Origin: JBGANR01 sp044222225
GTDB lineage: Bacteria > Actinomycetota > Actinomycetes > Mycobacteriales > Mycobacteriaceae
Length of the DNA: 64,000 nt
Assembly: GCA_044222225.1 (NCBI GenBank)
Contig: JBGANR010000002.1
Location: forward strand, 192,908-256,907
Direction of reading: 5' to 3'
In this document: piece by piece, positions 1 to 11,456 of the stretch
How the letters are laid out: each line of letters starts with the position of its first letter
How positions within the stretch are numbered: position 1 is the stretch's first letter
Made by a program: the position numbers and the translations under genes
The notes under the pieces: generated by a model
What the model saw: only the letters and a program-made list of their open reading frames with translations
Database searches by the model: none
Told to the model about the DNA's origin: nothing

Positions 1-460
1 CCAACCGCGCCCTCGACCAGCCCTTCCCCGCCGACAACGCGACATCGACACGGCGGTCGACCTCACCCGCCAACTCGGGGCTGACGTTCAGCGCCCGCTG
101 CGCGAGCTGCTCGGCCTGCAACGGCGTCAAACGACCAGACGCCACATGGGCCAGAACCGACGGCAACAGATCACGAAAAAGTAGTGCGTACCGGATCAAC
201 CGATCAGCCTGAGCCGAACCCCGACCCAACAATGCGGCGATCTCATCCCCAGCGGCCTGCACCGGATCCCGATACACCCTGTTCCTGTGCCGACCGTCAT
301 ACGCCGCGTACACGTCAGCGACCGCAGCCATCTGATCCACATAACCCCGCCCATGCGCCCGAGTCGCGGTCTCAAGCCGAGTAAGAACCGACGCAGAACA
401 CGACCCACCATCAGGACCGCGAGAACCAGAACGACCGCGAGTGCGTACAGCGACAGACAT
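1..460 (-). CDS. DUF222 / 13E12-repeat HNH endonuclease, N-terminal part (cut by window edge)
   Basis: The gene starts at an ATG on the minus strand (458-460) and runs off the left edge after about 153 codons. The translation fits the DUF222 domain of actinobacterial 13E12-repeat proteins: a helical stretch with 'GRGSAQADRLIRYALLF' followed by 'ASGRLTPLQAEQLAQRALN'. Members of this family normally carry a C-terminal HNH nuclease domain, which would lie outside the window. A purine-rich ribosome site (GGGGGGAG) lies 6 nt before the ATG. No stop or frameshift is seen in the visible part, unlike the decayed relative at 20856-22325. Biological role is unknown; these genes are multicopy and are thought to be selfish or damage-inducible. 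Confidence 0.8.
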   Translation of the reverse strand, partial: MSVAVRTRGRSGSRGPDGGSCSASVLTRLETATRAHGRGYVDQMAAVADVYAAYDGRHRNRVYRDPVQAAGDEIAALLGRGSAQADRLIRYALLFRDLLPSVLAHVASGRLTPLQAEQLAQRALNVSPELAGEVDRRVDVALSAGKGWSRARL

Positions 461-482
461 TGTGAGCTCCCCCCGGAGTGCA

Positions 483-526
483 TCGAACGCAACGTCGATA
501 ATACGCCCGATCGACACACCCCGCAA
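483..526 (-). promoter_or_regulatory. SOS-like promoter with LexA-type box before the DUF222 gene
   Basis: On the minus strand a -35-like TTGCGG (521-526) and a -10 TATTAT (498-503) are 17 bp apart. A box TCGAAC-GCAA-CGTCGA (483-498) overlaps the -10 and the expected start of transcription. It matches the actinobacterial LexA consensus TCGAAC-N4-GTTCGA at 10 of 12 positions. The position over the start site fits repression by LexA. LexA control of several 13E12 genes is known in M. tuberculosis; for this gene it is inference. Confidence 0.6.
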
Positions 527-557
527 CGCTCAACCTGGACGTAACGTCCAGGTCTCG

Positions 558-688
558 TCCGACGCCGCGCTCCGCTCAGGCCACGTCGCGCTCCGCTCAG
601 GCCGACGCCGTGCTCCGCTCAGGCCGACGCCGTGCTCCGCTCAGGCCGACGCCGTGCTCCGCTCAGGCCGACGCCGTGCTCCGCTCAG
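558..688. repeat. Tandem repeat, 22-bp unit, six copies
   Basis: Units start at 558, 580, 601, 623, 645 and 667. The last four are identical 22-mers (GCCGACGCCGTGCTCCGCTCAG). The first differs at two positions and the second is 21 bp with changes. The final copy contains the stop codon of the sortase gene (685-687), so the array fills the gap between the sortase 3' end and the DUF222 promoter. There are no unique spacers, so this is not a CRISPR array. Confidence 0.9.
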
Positions 689-1329
689 GCCGGCGACGCG
701 TAGGCGATGTCGTTGCTCTCGTAGCCCAGTGGCGGGCCGACGAACCGGCCACCGCAGGTCACGAGAATGAGCTCCTCGGGGCCGGTGGTGCGGTTGAGCT
801 CGTCGGCGGGGAATTCGTCCGCCTTGCGGAAGCTCTTGACCTTCGTCACGGCGTACTTCTTCTGGACGCCCGCCTTCGTCGTGAGCGTGACGGTCGAACC
901 GGGCGTCAGCTTCGGGAACCGTGCCGCGTAGCCGTCACCCTGCTTGAGGTCGTTGACGTGCCCGGTGACGACGATGACCCCGGCACCGGACCCCACCAGC
1001 GATGAGTCGACCCACCAGCCGAGCCGTGCGACGTCCTCCGGCGGCGGCAGGGCGCCCTCGGGTGTCGTGGCGACGGCGTCGATCGGCGCGGTCGCACCGT
1101 CGATCGTCAGCGACACCGGGGCCGTCGACTCGGTGGCCGTGGCCGTCACCGGTTTGGGCAGCGTGTGCTGCGCCGACGAGGACGCCGACGACGGCGCCGG
1201 TTCCGGCGATGAGCCGCATGCGGCCGGAACGGCGGCGAGCAGGACCACCGCGAGAGCGGCGGCGACGCGTCGGCGGAGGCGGTGGGCGTTCGCAGGCGGG
1301 ATACGGCTCGCGGTGTCCATGGGCGGCAC
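685..1329 (-). CDS. Lipoprotein sortase-like protein (class E/F type)
   Basis: A 214-residue protein with basic residues, a hydrophobic stretch and a lipobox-like VPAAC (Cys38), so it is predicted to be a lipoprotein outside the membrane. The C-terminal half has the sortase fold signature: 'VIVVTGHVND' with the catalytic His and 'ELILVTCGG' with Cys192. The usual Arg in the last strand ('Y-R-D-N' in many class F sortases) reads 'Y-E-S-N' here, so the third catalytic residue is uncertain. A start at 1320 (ATG) is nearly as good as the GTG at 1329. No LPXTG-type substrate gene is adjacent. The stop codon lies in the 22-bp repeat array. Confidence 0.75.
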   Translation of the reverse strand: MPPMDTASRIPPANAHRLRRRVAAALAVVLLAAVPAACGSSPEPAPSSASSSAQHTLPKPVTATATESTAPVSLTIDGATAPIDAVATTPEGALPPPEDVARLGWWVDSSLVGSGAGVIVVTGHVNDLKQGDGYAARFPKLTPGSTVTLTTKAGVQKKYAVTKVKSFRKADEFPADELNRTTGPEELILVTCGGRFVGPPLGYESNDIAYASPA

Positions 1330-1423
1330 CTTTCGTGTCGGCTCCTTCCGAGGGTAGGAGTGCCACCGGTGTCATTACGGCGGCCGACAGGCCGACCGAG
1401 CGGGACACGTGAGAGGTAGTCCG

Positions 1424-2161
1424 TCAGGAGAACGTGACCGGCGGCGCCGTCGAGTCCGGGTCGAGCACTGCGTGCAGGATCGAGTCCCGAACGCGTGTCA
1501 GGTGGGCCACGCAGGTCTGCGCCGCGGCGTCGGTGTCGCCGGAGAGGATCGCCCGGGCCATGGCGATGTGGTCGGCGAGGGACGCCCGCAAGCCCTCGGG
1601 ACGGGAATGGGAGATGTTGCGCAACCGGTCGCTGTGCGGTCGCAGATCGGCGACCGAACGGGCGAGGTGCCGGTTGCGGGTGTGCGTGATGACGGCTTGG
1701 TCGAAGTCCTCGGCGAGCGCGTAGAACCGCCGGCGCCGGTCCGTCGACGATTCGGTGCCGGTGCCACCGAGCCCGTCGCGGCCGTCACCCGCGGCCGTCT
1801 CCTCGCCGTCGATGGTCTCGAACGCCGCGACGAGTTCGCCGAAGCGATCGCGTGCGAGGTCGTCGCGGACGCACGCTTCGGCGACCGAGCGGGCGGCGGC
1901 CGCCTCGAGGAGGAGGCGGAGCTCGAAGAGGTCGCGCACGCCCTGCACCGTGATGGGGACGACCCGAGCGCCCTGCCGCTCGTGCAATGACACGAGGCCC
2001 TCGGCCGCCAGTCGCAGGAACGCCTGCCGCACCGGGGTCCGGGACGCGACGAACCGTTCGCCCACCTCCGCGGCGCGCAGCGACTGGCCGGGCCGGAGCG
2101 TGCCGTCGAGGATGTCCTGCTTGAGCTGGGCGAAGACGTGGTCGCTCTTGTTGTCGGCCAT
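1424..2161 (-). CDS. GntR-family (FadR/FCD) transcriptional regulator
   Basis: A 245-residue regulator. The N-terminal winged helix is clear ('FAQLKQDILDGTLRPGQSL...EVGERFVASRTPVRQAFLRLAAEGLVSL'). The remainder is the helical FCD ligand-binding domain with 'LFELRLLLEAAAA' and 'DHIAMARAILSGD'. FCD regulators usually sense organic acids or other small metabolites; the ligand is not evident. The gene is divergent from an AbrB-type permease with only 57 bp between the starts, and a perfect palindrome lies there, so it probably controls itself and the permease. TAGGAT 6 nt before the ATG suggests a leaderless mRNA. Confidence 0.88.
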   Translation of the reverse strand: MADNKSDHVFAQLKQDILDGTLRPGQSLRAAEVGERFVASRTPVRQAFLRLAAEGLVSLHERQGARVVPITVQGVRDLFELRLLLEAAAARSVAEACVRDDLARDRFGELVAAFETIDGEETAAGDGRDGLGGTGTESSTDRRRRFYALAEDFDQAVITHTRNRHLARSVADLRPHSDRLRNISHSRPEGLRASLADHIAMARAILSGDTDAAAQTCVAHLTRVRDSILHAVLDPDSTAPPVTFS

Positions 2162-2205
2162 GGAGGGATCCTAGCCACTCGTCGGTGCTCCGTAGTGGAT
2201 TCGCT

Positions 2206-2217
2206 AAGGTATACCTT
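2206..2217. promoter_or_regulatory. Palindromic operator candidate AAGGTATACCTT
   Basis: A perfect 12-bp palindrome in the divergent gntR/abrB gap, ending one base before the permease ATG at 2219. Its core GT-AT-AC fits the GT-N(x)-AC pattern of FadR-subfamily GntR operators. Its location, overlapping the likely permease -10 (TAAGGT, 2205-2210), suits repression. The assignment to the adjacent regulator is inference. Confidence 0.6.
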
Positions 2218-2218
2218 G

Positions 2219-3253
2219 ATGACTCGCTGGATACCGCTCGTGCTGCTCACCGCCCTCGGGTGGTTCGTCGGCGACCGCGCGGGACTCGCCGCGGCGCAGA
2301 TGTTCGCCGCCGTCATCGCGGCCGGCGCGCTCGCCCTCACCGGACGGGGTCCGGCCGCGGTGCCGGCGCCGCTCGGCGCGGCCGCGCAGGGCGTGATGGC
2401 CGCGAGCGTCGGTCTGCTCGTGCAGCGCGACACCCTGACCGGGCTCGGGGACCGCTGGCCGATCGTCGTCGGCGTCGTGGTCGGGACGCTCGTGCTCAGC
2501 GTCCTCTCCGGTTTCCTCCTGGCGCTGCACCGGGACGTCGACCGCGTGACCGGTGCGCTCGCCATGACCGCCGGTGGGGCGGCCGGTCTCGTCGCGATGG
2601 CCCGCGAGCTCGGCGCCGACGACCGGATCGTCGCCGTGGTGCAGTACCTGCGGGTGGCGGCCGTCGTCCTGACGATGCCGATGATCGTCACGTTCGTGTT
2701 CGCGCCGCCGATGTCGGGCGGGTTGGGCGGCGGCCTGGGGTCCGACGCGAGCCTGCTGCGGACCGTCGCGGTCATCGCGGGCGTGCTCGTCGTCGGCACG
2801 CTGTTCGGAAGGCTGGCCAGGCTGCCGGCGCCGGCGACGCTCGGCCCGTTGATCGTCGGCGCCGTCTGCGAGTTCACAGGCCTGGCGGGCGGCGTCCGGA
2901 TGCCGGCCGTCGTCCTCGCGGTGGCCCTCGTGTTGATCGGCTGGCAGGTCGGGCTGGCGTTCACGATGGACAGCCTGCGCACGATCGCCCGGATCCTGCC
3001 GCTGGCGCTCCTGCTGACCGTCGCGATCGGTGTGCTCTGCGCCGGTTCGGGCGTGCTGTTGGCGCGGCTGACCGGCGTCGGCCTGCTGGAGGGTTACCTC
3101 GCGACGACGCCCGGTGGGCTCTCGGCGGTGCTGGCCGTCTCGGCGTCGACGCCGTCGGACGTCACGCTCATCGCGGCGGCGCAGGTGCTGCGTGTGGTGC
3201 TCATGCTCGTGTTCGCGCCGCTGCTCGCGGCCGTGCTCACCCGACGCTCCTAG
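2219..3253 (+). CDS. AbrB-family membrane permease
   Basis: A 344-residue, highly hydrophobic protein with about ten predicted membrane segments. It has the duplicated AbrB/'ammonia monooxygenase-like' pattern: '[31 protein letters not shown]' in the first half and '[33 protein letters not shown]' in the second. Substrate is unknown. I chose the ATG at 2219 rather than an upstream in-frame ATG at 2138, because the latter lies inside the divergent regulator gene and the 2219 start follows TAAGGT by 8 nt. The stop overlaps the recQ stop on the other strand (shared CTAG, 3250-3253). Confidence 0.82.
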   Translation: MTRWIPLVLLTALGWFVGDRAGLAAAQMFAAVIAAGALALTGRGPAAVPAPLGAAAQGVMAASVGLLVQRDTLTGLGDRWPIVVGVVVGTLVLSVLSGFLLALHRDVDRVTGALAMTAGGAAGLVAMARELGADDRIVAVVQYLRVAAVVLTMPMIVTFVFAPPMSGGLGGGLGSDASLLRTVAVIAGVLVVGTLFGRLARLPAPATLGPLIVGAVCEFTGLAGGVRMPAVVLAVALVLIGWQVGLAFTMDSLRTIARILPLALLLTVAIGVLCAGSGVLLARLTGVGLLEGYLATTPGGLSAVLAVSASTPSDVTLIAAAQVLRVVLMLVFAPLLAAVLTRRS

Positions 3254-5265
3254 CCCTGGGCCGCGATGATGTCCAGTACGGCCCGACCGTACGCTTCGCG
3301 CTTGCGTTCGCCGATGCCACTGATGCCGATCAGGTCTTCGGCGCCGGCCGGACGATGCTCGGCGAGCGCACGCAGCGTCGCGTCGCCGAAGACGACGTAT
3401 GCCGGGACGCCCTGCTCCTTTGCGGTCCGCGCCCGCCAGGCGCGCAGCGCCTCGAACAGACCGCGGTCGCCCTCGGTGAGGGAGTCGGCGGCTTTCCGTT
3501 TCGCCGCTCGTCCACTCTCGGCCGTGGCGGCCCGCGCGACCACGTCGCGGCGCAGCTTCACCGGAGTCGTGCCGGCCAGCACGCCGCCGCTCGCCTCGTT
3601 GATCGCGAACGTGCCGTATTCGCCCTGCGTTCGGACGAGCCCTTGGGCGAGCAGCTGGCGGACCACCGAGCGCCACTGCGCCTCGGTGAGATCGGACCCG
3701 ATCCCGTAGGTGCTGAGCTCGTCGTGCCGGAACTTGCGAATCTTCTCCGTCGACGCTCCGCGCAGGATGTCGATGAGGTGCCCGGCGCCGAACGACTGCC
3801 GCCGCTCACGCTGCAGACGCACGATCGTGGACAGAAGCTTCTGCGCGGGAATCAGTCCGTCCCAGCTGTCCGGCGGCGTGAGGCAGGTATCACAGTTTCC
3901 ACAGGGATCGGCGTTCTGCCCGAAGTAGCCGAGCAGGTTCCGACGTCGGCACTCGACGGTCTCGCACAGCGCGAGCATCGCGTCGAGGTGCTGGCCCTGC
4001 CGCTGCTTGATCGCGCGGTCGCCGGCGCTCTGCTGAATGAACCTGCGCTGCTGTACGACGTCGCCGAGGCCGTAGGCCATCCAGGCGACCGACGGTTCGC
4101 CGTCCCGGCCGGCCCGGCCGGTCTCCTGGTAGTAACCCTCCACCGATTTCGGCAGGTCGACGTGCGCGACGAAGCGGACGTCGGGCTTGTCGATGCCCAT
4201 CCCGAAGGCGATCGTGGCGACCACGATCACGCCGTCCTCGCGCAGGAACCGGGCCTGATGCGCCGTGCGCGTCGCCGCGTCGAGGCCCGCGTGATAGGGG
4301 ATCGCGGCGAAACCCTGCGCGACCAGATATTCGGCGGTCTGCTCGACCGATGCGCGACTGAGCGCGTAGACGATGCCGGCCGATCCCGCGGGCTGGGTGC
4401 GGATGAATGTGACGAGTTGCTTACGGACGTCGATCTTGGGGTCGATCCGGTACTGGATGTTGGGTCGGTCGAAGCTCGCGACGAAATGCTCCGCGTCGGA
4501 CAAACGCAGCCGTTCGGTGATCTCGCGGTGCGTCTCGCGGGTGGCTGTCGCGGTGAGTGCGATTCGGGGGACACCGGGAAAGCGTTCGGCCAGATCACCG
4601 AGGGCGAGGTAGTCGGGGCGGAAGTCATGCCCCCACTGCGATACGCAGTGCGCCTCGTCGATCGCGATGACGCCGATCGATCCGCGGCGCAGCAGCCGCA
4701 GCGTCGACTCGTTCGACAGGCGCTCGGGGGCGATGTAGAGCAGATCGAGTTCACCGGCGAGATAGTCACGTTCCACCCCTGCGCGTTCGACGGAGGTCTG
4801 CGTGGAGTTCAGATAGGCCGCCCGCACGCCGTTGGCGCGCAGGGCGTCGACCTGGTCGTGCATGAGTGCGATGAGCGGGCTGACCACGAGCCCCGTGCCC
4901 TCACGTACGAGAGCCGGGATCTGATAGCAGAGACTCTTGCCGCCGCCGGTGGGCATGAGCACGACGGCGTCTTCGCCACCGACGATCCGGTCGATGACGG
5001 CGGCCTGGTCGCCGCGGAACGCCTCGTAGCCGTAGACGGTGCGCAGGGCGTCCCGCGGGGTCGAGAACCGGCTCGGGGCGGGTGATGGGACAGGTGCCGA
5101 CCCGGGCGATCCCGGCCATCCGTCGTCCTCGGGCGGGCGTGGGGCATCCCGGTACTGATCGAAGGCGGGCTCGTCGGGGAACGGCAGGTCGGCGTACGGG
5201 TCGTCGGGCGGCGTATCGGACCGGGGTAGATCCGCATAGGGATCGTGCGGATCGTTCAGGGGCAC
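3250..5265 (-). CDS. recQ: ATP-dependent DNA helicase RecQ
   Basis: A 671-residue RecQ helicase (3'-5' unwinding, recombination and fork repair). After a Pro/Asp-rich N-terminal tail of about 70 residues come the helicase motifs: '[15 protein letters not shown]' (Walker A), '[21 protein letters not shown]' (DEAH box and aromatic-rich loop), '[18 protein letters not shown]' and '[13 protein letters not shown]' (motif VI). A zinc site '[22 protein letters not shown]' and the winged helix of the RQC domain follow. A C-terminal HRDC domain is visible ('[24 protein letters not shown]'). The start is a GTG preceded by TACGCT at 6 nt, suggesting a leaderless transcript. It converges on the AbrB gene with overlapping stops. 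Confidence 0.95.
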   Translation of the reverse strand: MPLNDPHDPYADLPRSDTPPDDPYADLPFPDEPAFDQYRDAPRPPEDDGWPGSPGSAPVPSPAPSRFSTPRDALRTVYGYEAFRGDQAAVIDRIVGGEDAVVLMPTGGGKSLCYQIPALVREGTGLVVSPLIALMHDQVDALRANGVRAAYLNSTQTSVERAGVERDYLAGELDLLYIAPERLSNESTLRLLRRGSIGVIAIDEAHCVSQWGHDFRPDYLALGDLAERFPGVPRIALTATATRETHREITERLRLSDAEHFVASFDRPNIQYRIDPKIDVRKQLVTFIRTQPAGSAGIVYALSRASVEQTAEYLVAQGFAAIPYHAGLDAATRTAHQARFLREDGVIVVATIAFGMGIDKPDVRFVAHVDLPKSVEGYYQETGRAGRDGEPSVAWMAYGLGDVVQQRRFIQQSAGDRAIKQRQGQHLDAMLALCETVECRRRNLLGYFGQNADPCGNCDTCLTPPDSWDGLIPAQKLLSTIVRLQRERRQSFGAGHLIDILRGASTEKIRKFRHDELSTYGIGSDLTEAQWRSVVRQLLAQGLVRTQGEYGTFAINEASGGVLAGTTPVKLRRDVVARAATAESGRAAKRKAADSLTEGDRGLFEALRAWRARTAKEQGVPAYVVFGDATLRALAEHRPAGAEDLIGISGIGERKREAYGRAVLDIIAAQG

Positions 5266-5348
5266 GCGGCTAGCGTAACGAGCAGGAGCATCGCAGACAG
5301 CCGGCCCGGCATGCTCGGGGCCCGGACGATGAAGGTCGCGGTGCGGTG

Positions 5349-5918
5349 TCAGACGTCGCTTCGCCGCACGCTCTCCTCGACGAGGTCGAGGACGGCGGCG
5401 AGATCGGTCGTCGGCGCGCCGCTGGCGAGGCGGGCGATGAGGCCGTCGAGCACGAGGTCGAGATAGCCGACGAGGACGCGCGTCGGCACGTCGTCACGCA
5501 GCCGGCCGGCCGAGCGTTGCCGCTCGAGCCGGGCCGCCGTCGCCTCGCTGATCTCGGCGGACCGCGCCGACCAGCTCTCGCGGAAGGCAGGGTCGGTGCG
5601 CAGCCTGCGGGCGATCTCCAATCGGGTGCCCAGCCAGTCGAACTCCTCCGGACGGGCGAGCATGTCGCGCATCACCTGGACGAGGCCCTGTGTCGCCGCC
5701 ACCTCGGCCATCCGGCCGGCGTCCTCATGCGCGAGAGCGAGGAAGAGCGCGTCCTTGTCGCGGAAATGATGGAAGATGGCGCCGCGCGAGAGGCCGGTCG
5801 TGTCCTCCAGCCGGCGCACCGTGGCGCCGTCGTAGCCGTACTCGGCGAAACAGCGGCGGGCGCCGTCGAGGATCTCGCTGCGGCGGGCGTCGAGGTGGTC
5901 CTGGCTCACCTTCGGCAT
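5349..5918 (-). CDS. acnR: TetR-family repressor of aconitase (AcnR-like)
   Basis: A 189-residue TetR regulator. The N-terminal helix-turn-helix reads '[40 protein letters not shown]', very close to AcnR of Corynebacterium and its homologue downstream of acn in mycobacteria. It lies directly downstream of acn on the same strand, and an operator matching the published AcnR consensus lies in the acn promoter. So repression of acn is the expected role. A good ribosome site (AAGAGGAG) lies 9 nt before the ATG. A strong hairpin (5973-6001) separates it from acn, so acnR may be partly read through or have its own promoter. Confidence 0.88.
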   Translation of the reverse strand: MPKVSQDHLDARRSEILDGARRCFAEYGYDGATVRRLEDTTGLSRGAIFHHFRDKDALFLALAHEDAGRMAEVAATQGLVQVMRDMLARPEEFDWLGTRLEIARRLRTDPAFRESWSARSAEISEATAARLERQRSAGRLRDDVPTRVLVGYLDLVLDGLIARLASGAPTTDLAAVLDLVEESVRRSDV

Positions 5919-5972
5919 CGGTACGCGCTCCTCTTCGTCGGGCGGACGGCCTGTGCGGGTGAGCGAAACGAC

Positions 5973-6001
5973 GCGCGGCGGGCCGCTTGGGCCCGCCGCG
6001 C
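5973..6001 (-). terminator. GC-rich hairpin between acn and acnR
   Basis: A perfect 11-bp inverted repeat (GCGCGGCGGGC / GCCCGCCGCGC) with a 7-nt loop, 46 nt past the acn stop. There is no real T-tract, as is common in high-GC actinobacteria. It may attenuate read-through into acnR. Confidence 0.6.
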
Positions 6002-6046
6002 ATCGTCGCCGGAATCCGCTTCTCAGCCGTCCGGTCTGGTGGAGCG

Positions 6047-8854
<2,808 letters not shown>

Positions 8855-8982
8855 TCAGCTCCATCGTCATATCGGCGGAATCCGGCGGGCTGCACCGGAT
8901 CTTCGGCGTCACCGCCGCAGGGCTGGCGACGGTGCGGTGGCGTTCGGCCGGGCCGCGAGCGGTCGTTCGGCCGATACCGTGC

Positions 8983-9006
8983 ATCTTAACAGTACGCGCG
9001 TACTGT
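8983..9006 (-). promoter_or_regulatory. AcnR-type operator (8989-9006) with abutting -10 of acn
   Basis: ACAGTACGCGCGTACTGT is a perfect 18-bp palindrome. It contains CAG-T-AC-GCGC-GTACTG, which satisfies the C. glutamicum AcnR consensus CAGNAC-nnnc-GTACTG as I remember it. Reading the minus strand, TAAGAT follows immediately, so a bound repressor would cover the spacer of the acn promoter. The rest of the acn/Rv1476-like gap (8852-9126) shows nothing else I can name. Confidence 0.8.
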
Positions 9007-9126
9007 GATCGTGGCGGGCGTCTGGATGGACGTGGTTTCCGGCGCGGACGCGTGTCCGGGTCCGACTCCGTCCCCATTGTGTCGTAACTTGAGACCGGTT
9101 CGAAGGTATTCGAGAGGGGTTCGACG

Positions 9127-9645
9127 ATGTCTGGTCCGCACAAGGCCGTGGTGCCGCCGCAGTGCGTCCCGGGCCCGGAGGTGCCCTGCCTCGACTTCAC
9201 GGCCGTCTACGCCGACCTCGACGCCGGTGCGCTCTCGATCGCCGGGCCCACGGCCGCCGACCTCACCCCGTATCGGGACACCGTCGAGCTGGCCAAGGGG
9301 AAGGGTGTCGACCTCAAGATCGTCGTCCTCGACCGGGGTTTCGCGCCCGCGACGTCGTATCGCGACATCGCCACCCGCGTGCAGGAGCACACCGGGGGGA
9401 CCGTCCTCGTCTACGGCCCCGGCGGGTTCGGCTCGTCGAGCGACGAGCTCTCGCGGGTGCAGTTGGAGAACGCCGAGGACAACGCGTCGATTCTGCATCC
9501 CGAGGTCGGCTCGCGGCAGCTGCTCGAGAACCTCGACCACACGCAGCCGGATTGGACGATCATGACCGTCTTGTTCCTGCTCGTGATCGTGGCCGGCGGG
9601 GTCGTCGCCGTCCGGCGGATGCCGGGGGCGGCCGTCGCTCGCTGA
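9127..9645 (+). CDS. Rv1476-like membrane protein
   Basis: A 172-residue protein of the family found between acn and ripA in mycobacteria. The first 145 residues form a soluble domain ('DFTAVYADLDAGALSIAGPTA'; 'DLKIVVLDRGFAPATSYRDIATRVQEHTGGTVLVYGPGG'). A single C-terminal membrane helix ('WTIMTVLFLLVIVAGGVVAV') is followed by a short Arg-rich tail. No catalytic motif is evident. The fold resembles small alpha/beta domains seen in envelope proteins, but I cannot assign a function. A ribosome site (GAGAGGGG) is 7 nt before the ATG. It lies directly upstream of the peptidoglycan hydrolase, so an envelope role is likely. Confidence 0.75.
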   Translation: MSGPHKAVVPPQCVPGPEVPCLDFTAVYADLDAGALSIAGPTAADLTPYRDTVELAKGKGVDLKIVVLDRGFAPATSYRDIATRVQEHTGGTVLVYGPGGFGSSSDELSRVQLENAEDNASILHPEVGSRQLLENLDHTQPDWTIMTVLFLLVIVAGGVVAVRRMPGAAVAR

Positions 9646-9907
9646 CGCCGCCCGACCTCTGTGATGTCGCGGAATCGGCTCTGCGCCCTCGGTTGCGGTT
9701 TCCCCTGATAGGCGCGTTTCCGCAGGTAATCACACCGTTGTAATTCGCTTCTCCGGGTTTTCAATGTGACATCTGTGACGTACGGTTCTCTAGTCATCAG
9801 TGGTGTCAATGGGGAAGTTGAGTACCGCTGTGACCGCCCACCGAGTTGCCGACACGCAGGGATACCGCGTGCGCCGGGGGCGTCGTCACGACCGAGGGAG
9901 ATTGCTT

Positions 9908-11362
9908 GTGAGGCGACTGTCGCGAGGCCGCCCGAACTCCAGTGTCCGGACCGACCGCGCGGGGAGTCGCCGCAGCGTGCGGATGCTCGTCGCGTCGCTG
10001 ACGACGGCGTCGCTCGCCGTACTCGCCGTTCCGGCCGCTGCGGATCCGTCGCCGGCGCCGCCGCCCGCGAGCGCTCTTGCAGCGCTCATCAACCGGGTCG
10101 CAGACGTCGACGCGCGGATCCGGTCGCTCGATGCGGCCGTCGCCGCGAAGCGGGAGACCGCCAACCGAGCGCTCGTCGACCTGCAGAGCGCGCGGGACGC
10201 GTCGCAGGCGGCGTCCTCCGCCGTCAAGACCTCGTCCACGGCGCTGACGAAGGCGAGTGACGACGTGGCGGCCGCGCAGCGGCGGTTCGACGCCTTCGTC
10301 CGGGCGCTCTACATGCAGGGCAACAACGTCGGCGCGCTCGACTACCTCGGCACGGACGACCCGCAGGACGTGCTCACCCGCGCCGGCATCGTCGACCGCA
10401 TCACCGCCGATCAGCGCGCCGACGTCGAGCGGCTGCAGCGCGCCCGCAACGACGCGGCCAACCGGGCGTCCTCGGCGCGGGCCGCCGAGCGTCAGGCCAA
10501 GCTCTCCGAGACCACCGCCAGGACGCGGCACGACGCCGCGACCACCGCCATCACGGCGGCCGTCGGCGCGGCCCGCGAGCAGCGCACCGTGCGTGCGGGC
10601 CTGCTGGTGCAGCGGCAGAACGCGGCCGCCGAGCTGGCCCGCGCCAAGGGGCAGCCGACGACGCCGGCGCGTCCCGCTCTGCCCGGCCGGACGCCCGCGG
10701 CCGATCCCGTGGCACCCGGTGCGGAGCCGGGTGCCACGCCCGGCACCGATCCGGGTGCCGGTGGCTCGTCGTCGCCGGACAGCGGCCTCCAGCTCGACGC
10801 GCTGCGGCAGGTCGCCGGCGACGTCGCGCAGCAGATCATCGCCGCGTTCATCGCGCAGAATCAGCGTCCGCACACAGATCTCGACGGCAACGCACCGGGC
10901 GGCCAGGCACCGGCGCCGCCCGGTGGCGCGCAGACCGGTCCCGCGGCGATCGAGACGGCCGTCAACCGCGGCATGTCGCAGCTCGGCGTCGTCTACGCCT
11001 GGGGCGGCGGCGACGCGAACGGCCCCACCAAGGGCATCCGTGACGGCGGTGTCGCCGACAGCTTCGGCGATTACGACAAGATCGGGTTCGACTGCTCGGG
11101 CCTCATGATCTACGCCTTCGCGGGCGTCGGCATCTCGCTGCCGCACTACACGGGCTACCAGTACACGTCGGGCCCGCAGTTCCCGCTCGCCGAGATGAAG
11201 CGCGGCGACATGATCTTCTACGGTCCCAACGCCAGCGAGCACGTCTCGCTGTATCTCGGCGACGGCCGGATGCTGGAGGCGCCGCAGTCGGGCGACGTGG
11301 TCAAGGTCTCGCCGGTGCGCACCGACGGCGCCATGCCGAACATCGTCCGCCTCATCGAGTGA
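9908..11362 (+). CDS. ripA: NlpC/P60 peptidoglycan endopeptidase (RipA-like)
   Basis: A 484-residue secreted cell-wall hydrolase. The preferred GTG start has GGGAG 8 nt upstream; it gives a basic N-terminus and a signal peptide ending near 'AVPAAADP'. Residues about 50-240 form a long coiled coil (Ala/Arg-rich). A Pro/Gly-rich linker follows, then a C-terminal NlpC/P60 domain with catalytic Cys in 'DKIGFDCSGLMIYAF' and His in 'NASEHVSLYLGDGRM'. RipA cleaves D-Glu-mDAP stem-peptide bonds and is needed for daughter-cell separation. Only one copy is present here, where M. tuberculosis has ripA and ripB in tandem. The 262 bp upstream (9646-9907) hold no gene and no riboswitch that I could identify. 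Confidence 0.92.
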   Translation: MRRLSRGRPNSSVRTDRAGSRRSVRMLVASLTTASLAVLAVPAAADPSPAPPPASALAALINRVADVDARIRSLDAAVAAKRETANRALVDLQSARDASQAASSAVKTSSTALTKASDDVAAAQRRFDAFVRALYMQGNNVGALDYLGTDDPQDVLTRAGIVDRITADQRADVERLQRARNDAANRASSARAAERQAKLSETTARTRHDAATTAITAAVGAAREQRTVRAGLLVQRQNAAAELARAKGQPTTPARPALPGRTPAADPVAPGAEPGATPGTDPGAGGSSSPDSGLQLDALRQVAGDVAQQIIAAFIAQNQRPHTDLDGNAPGGQAPAPPGGAQTGPAAIETAVNRGMSQLGVVYAWGGGDANGPTKGIRDGGVADSFGDYDKIGFDCSGLMIYAFAGVGISLPHYTGYQYTSGPQFPLAEMKRGDMIFYGPNASEHVSLYLGDGRMLEAPQSGDVVKVSPVRTDGAMPNIVRLIE

Positions 11363-11456
11363 TCAGCGCCCGACCGATCGGCGACCGTCCTCTAGGCTCG
11401 GAAACACCTGTCCCGGACGCCCGGCGGCGGCCACGTGCGAGTGGAAAGAGGAACTC

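Noticed and set aside
558..688. Regular repeat array that could be taken for a CRISPR array.
   Set aside because: Copies are contiguous with no unique spacers, and no cas genes are in the window.
2185..5085. A 966-codon open frame on the plus strand antisense to recQ (and similar very long frames opposite acn and the NRPS-like gene).
   Set aside because: Such frames are shadows caused by the high third-position GC of the real genes. Their translations are low-complexity Arg/Gly/Asp-rich sequence without domains.
9646..9907. Possible c-di-AMP (ydaO/yuaA) riboswitch before ripA, since cell-wall hydrolase genes often have one.
   Set aside because: I could not find the conserved GGGGAA-type loops or the pseudoknot pairing. 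A covariance-model search would settle it.
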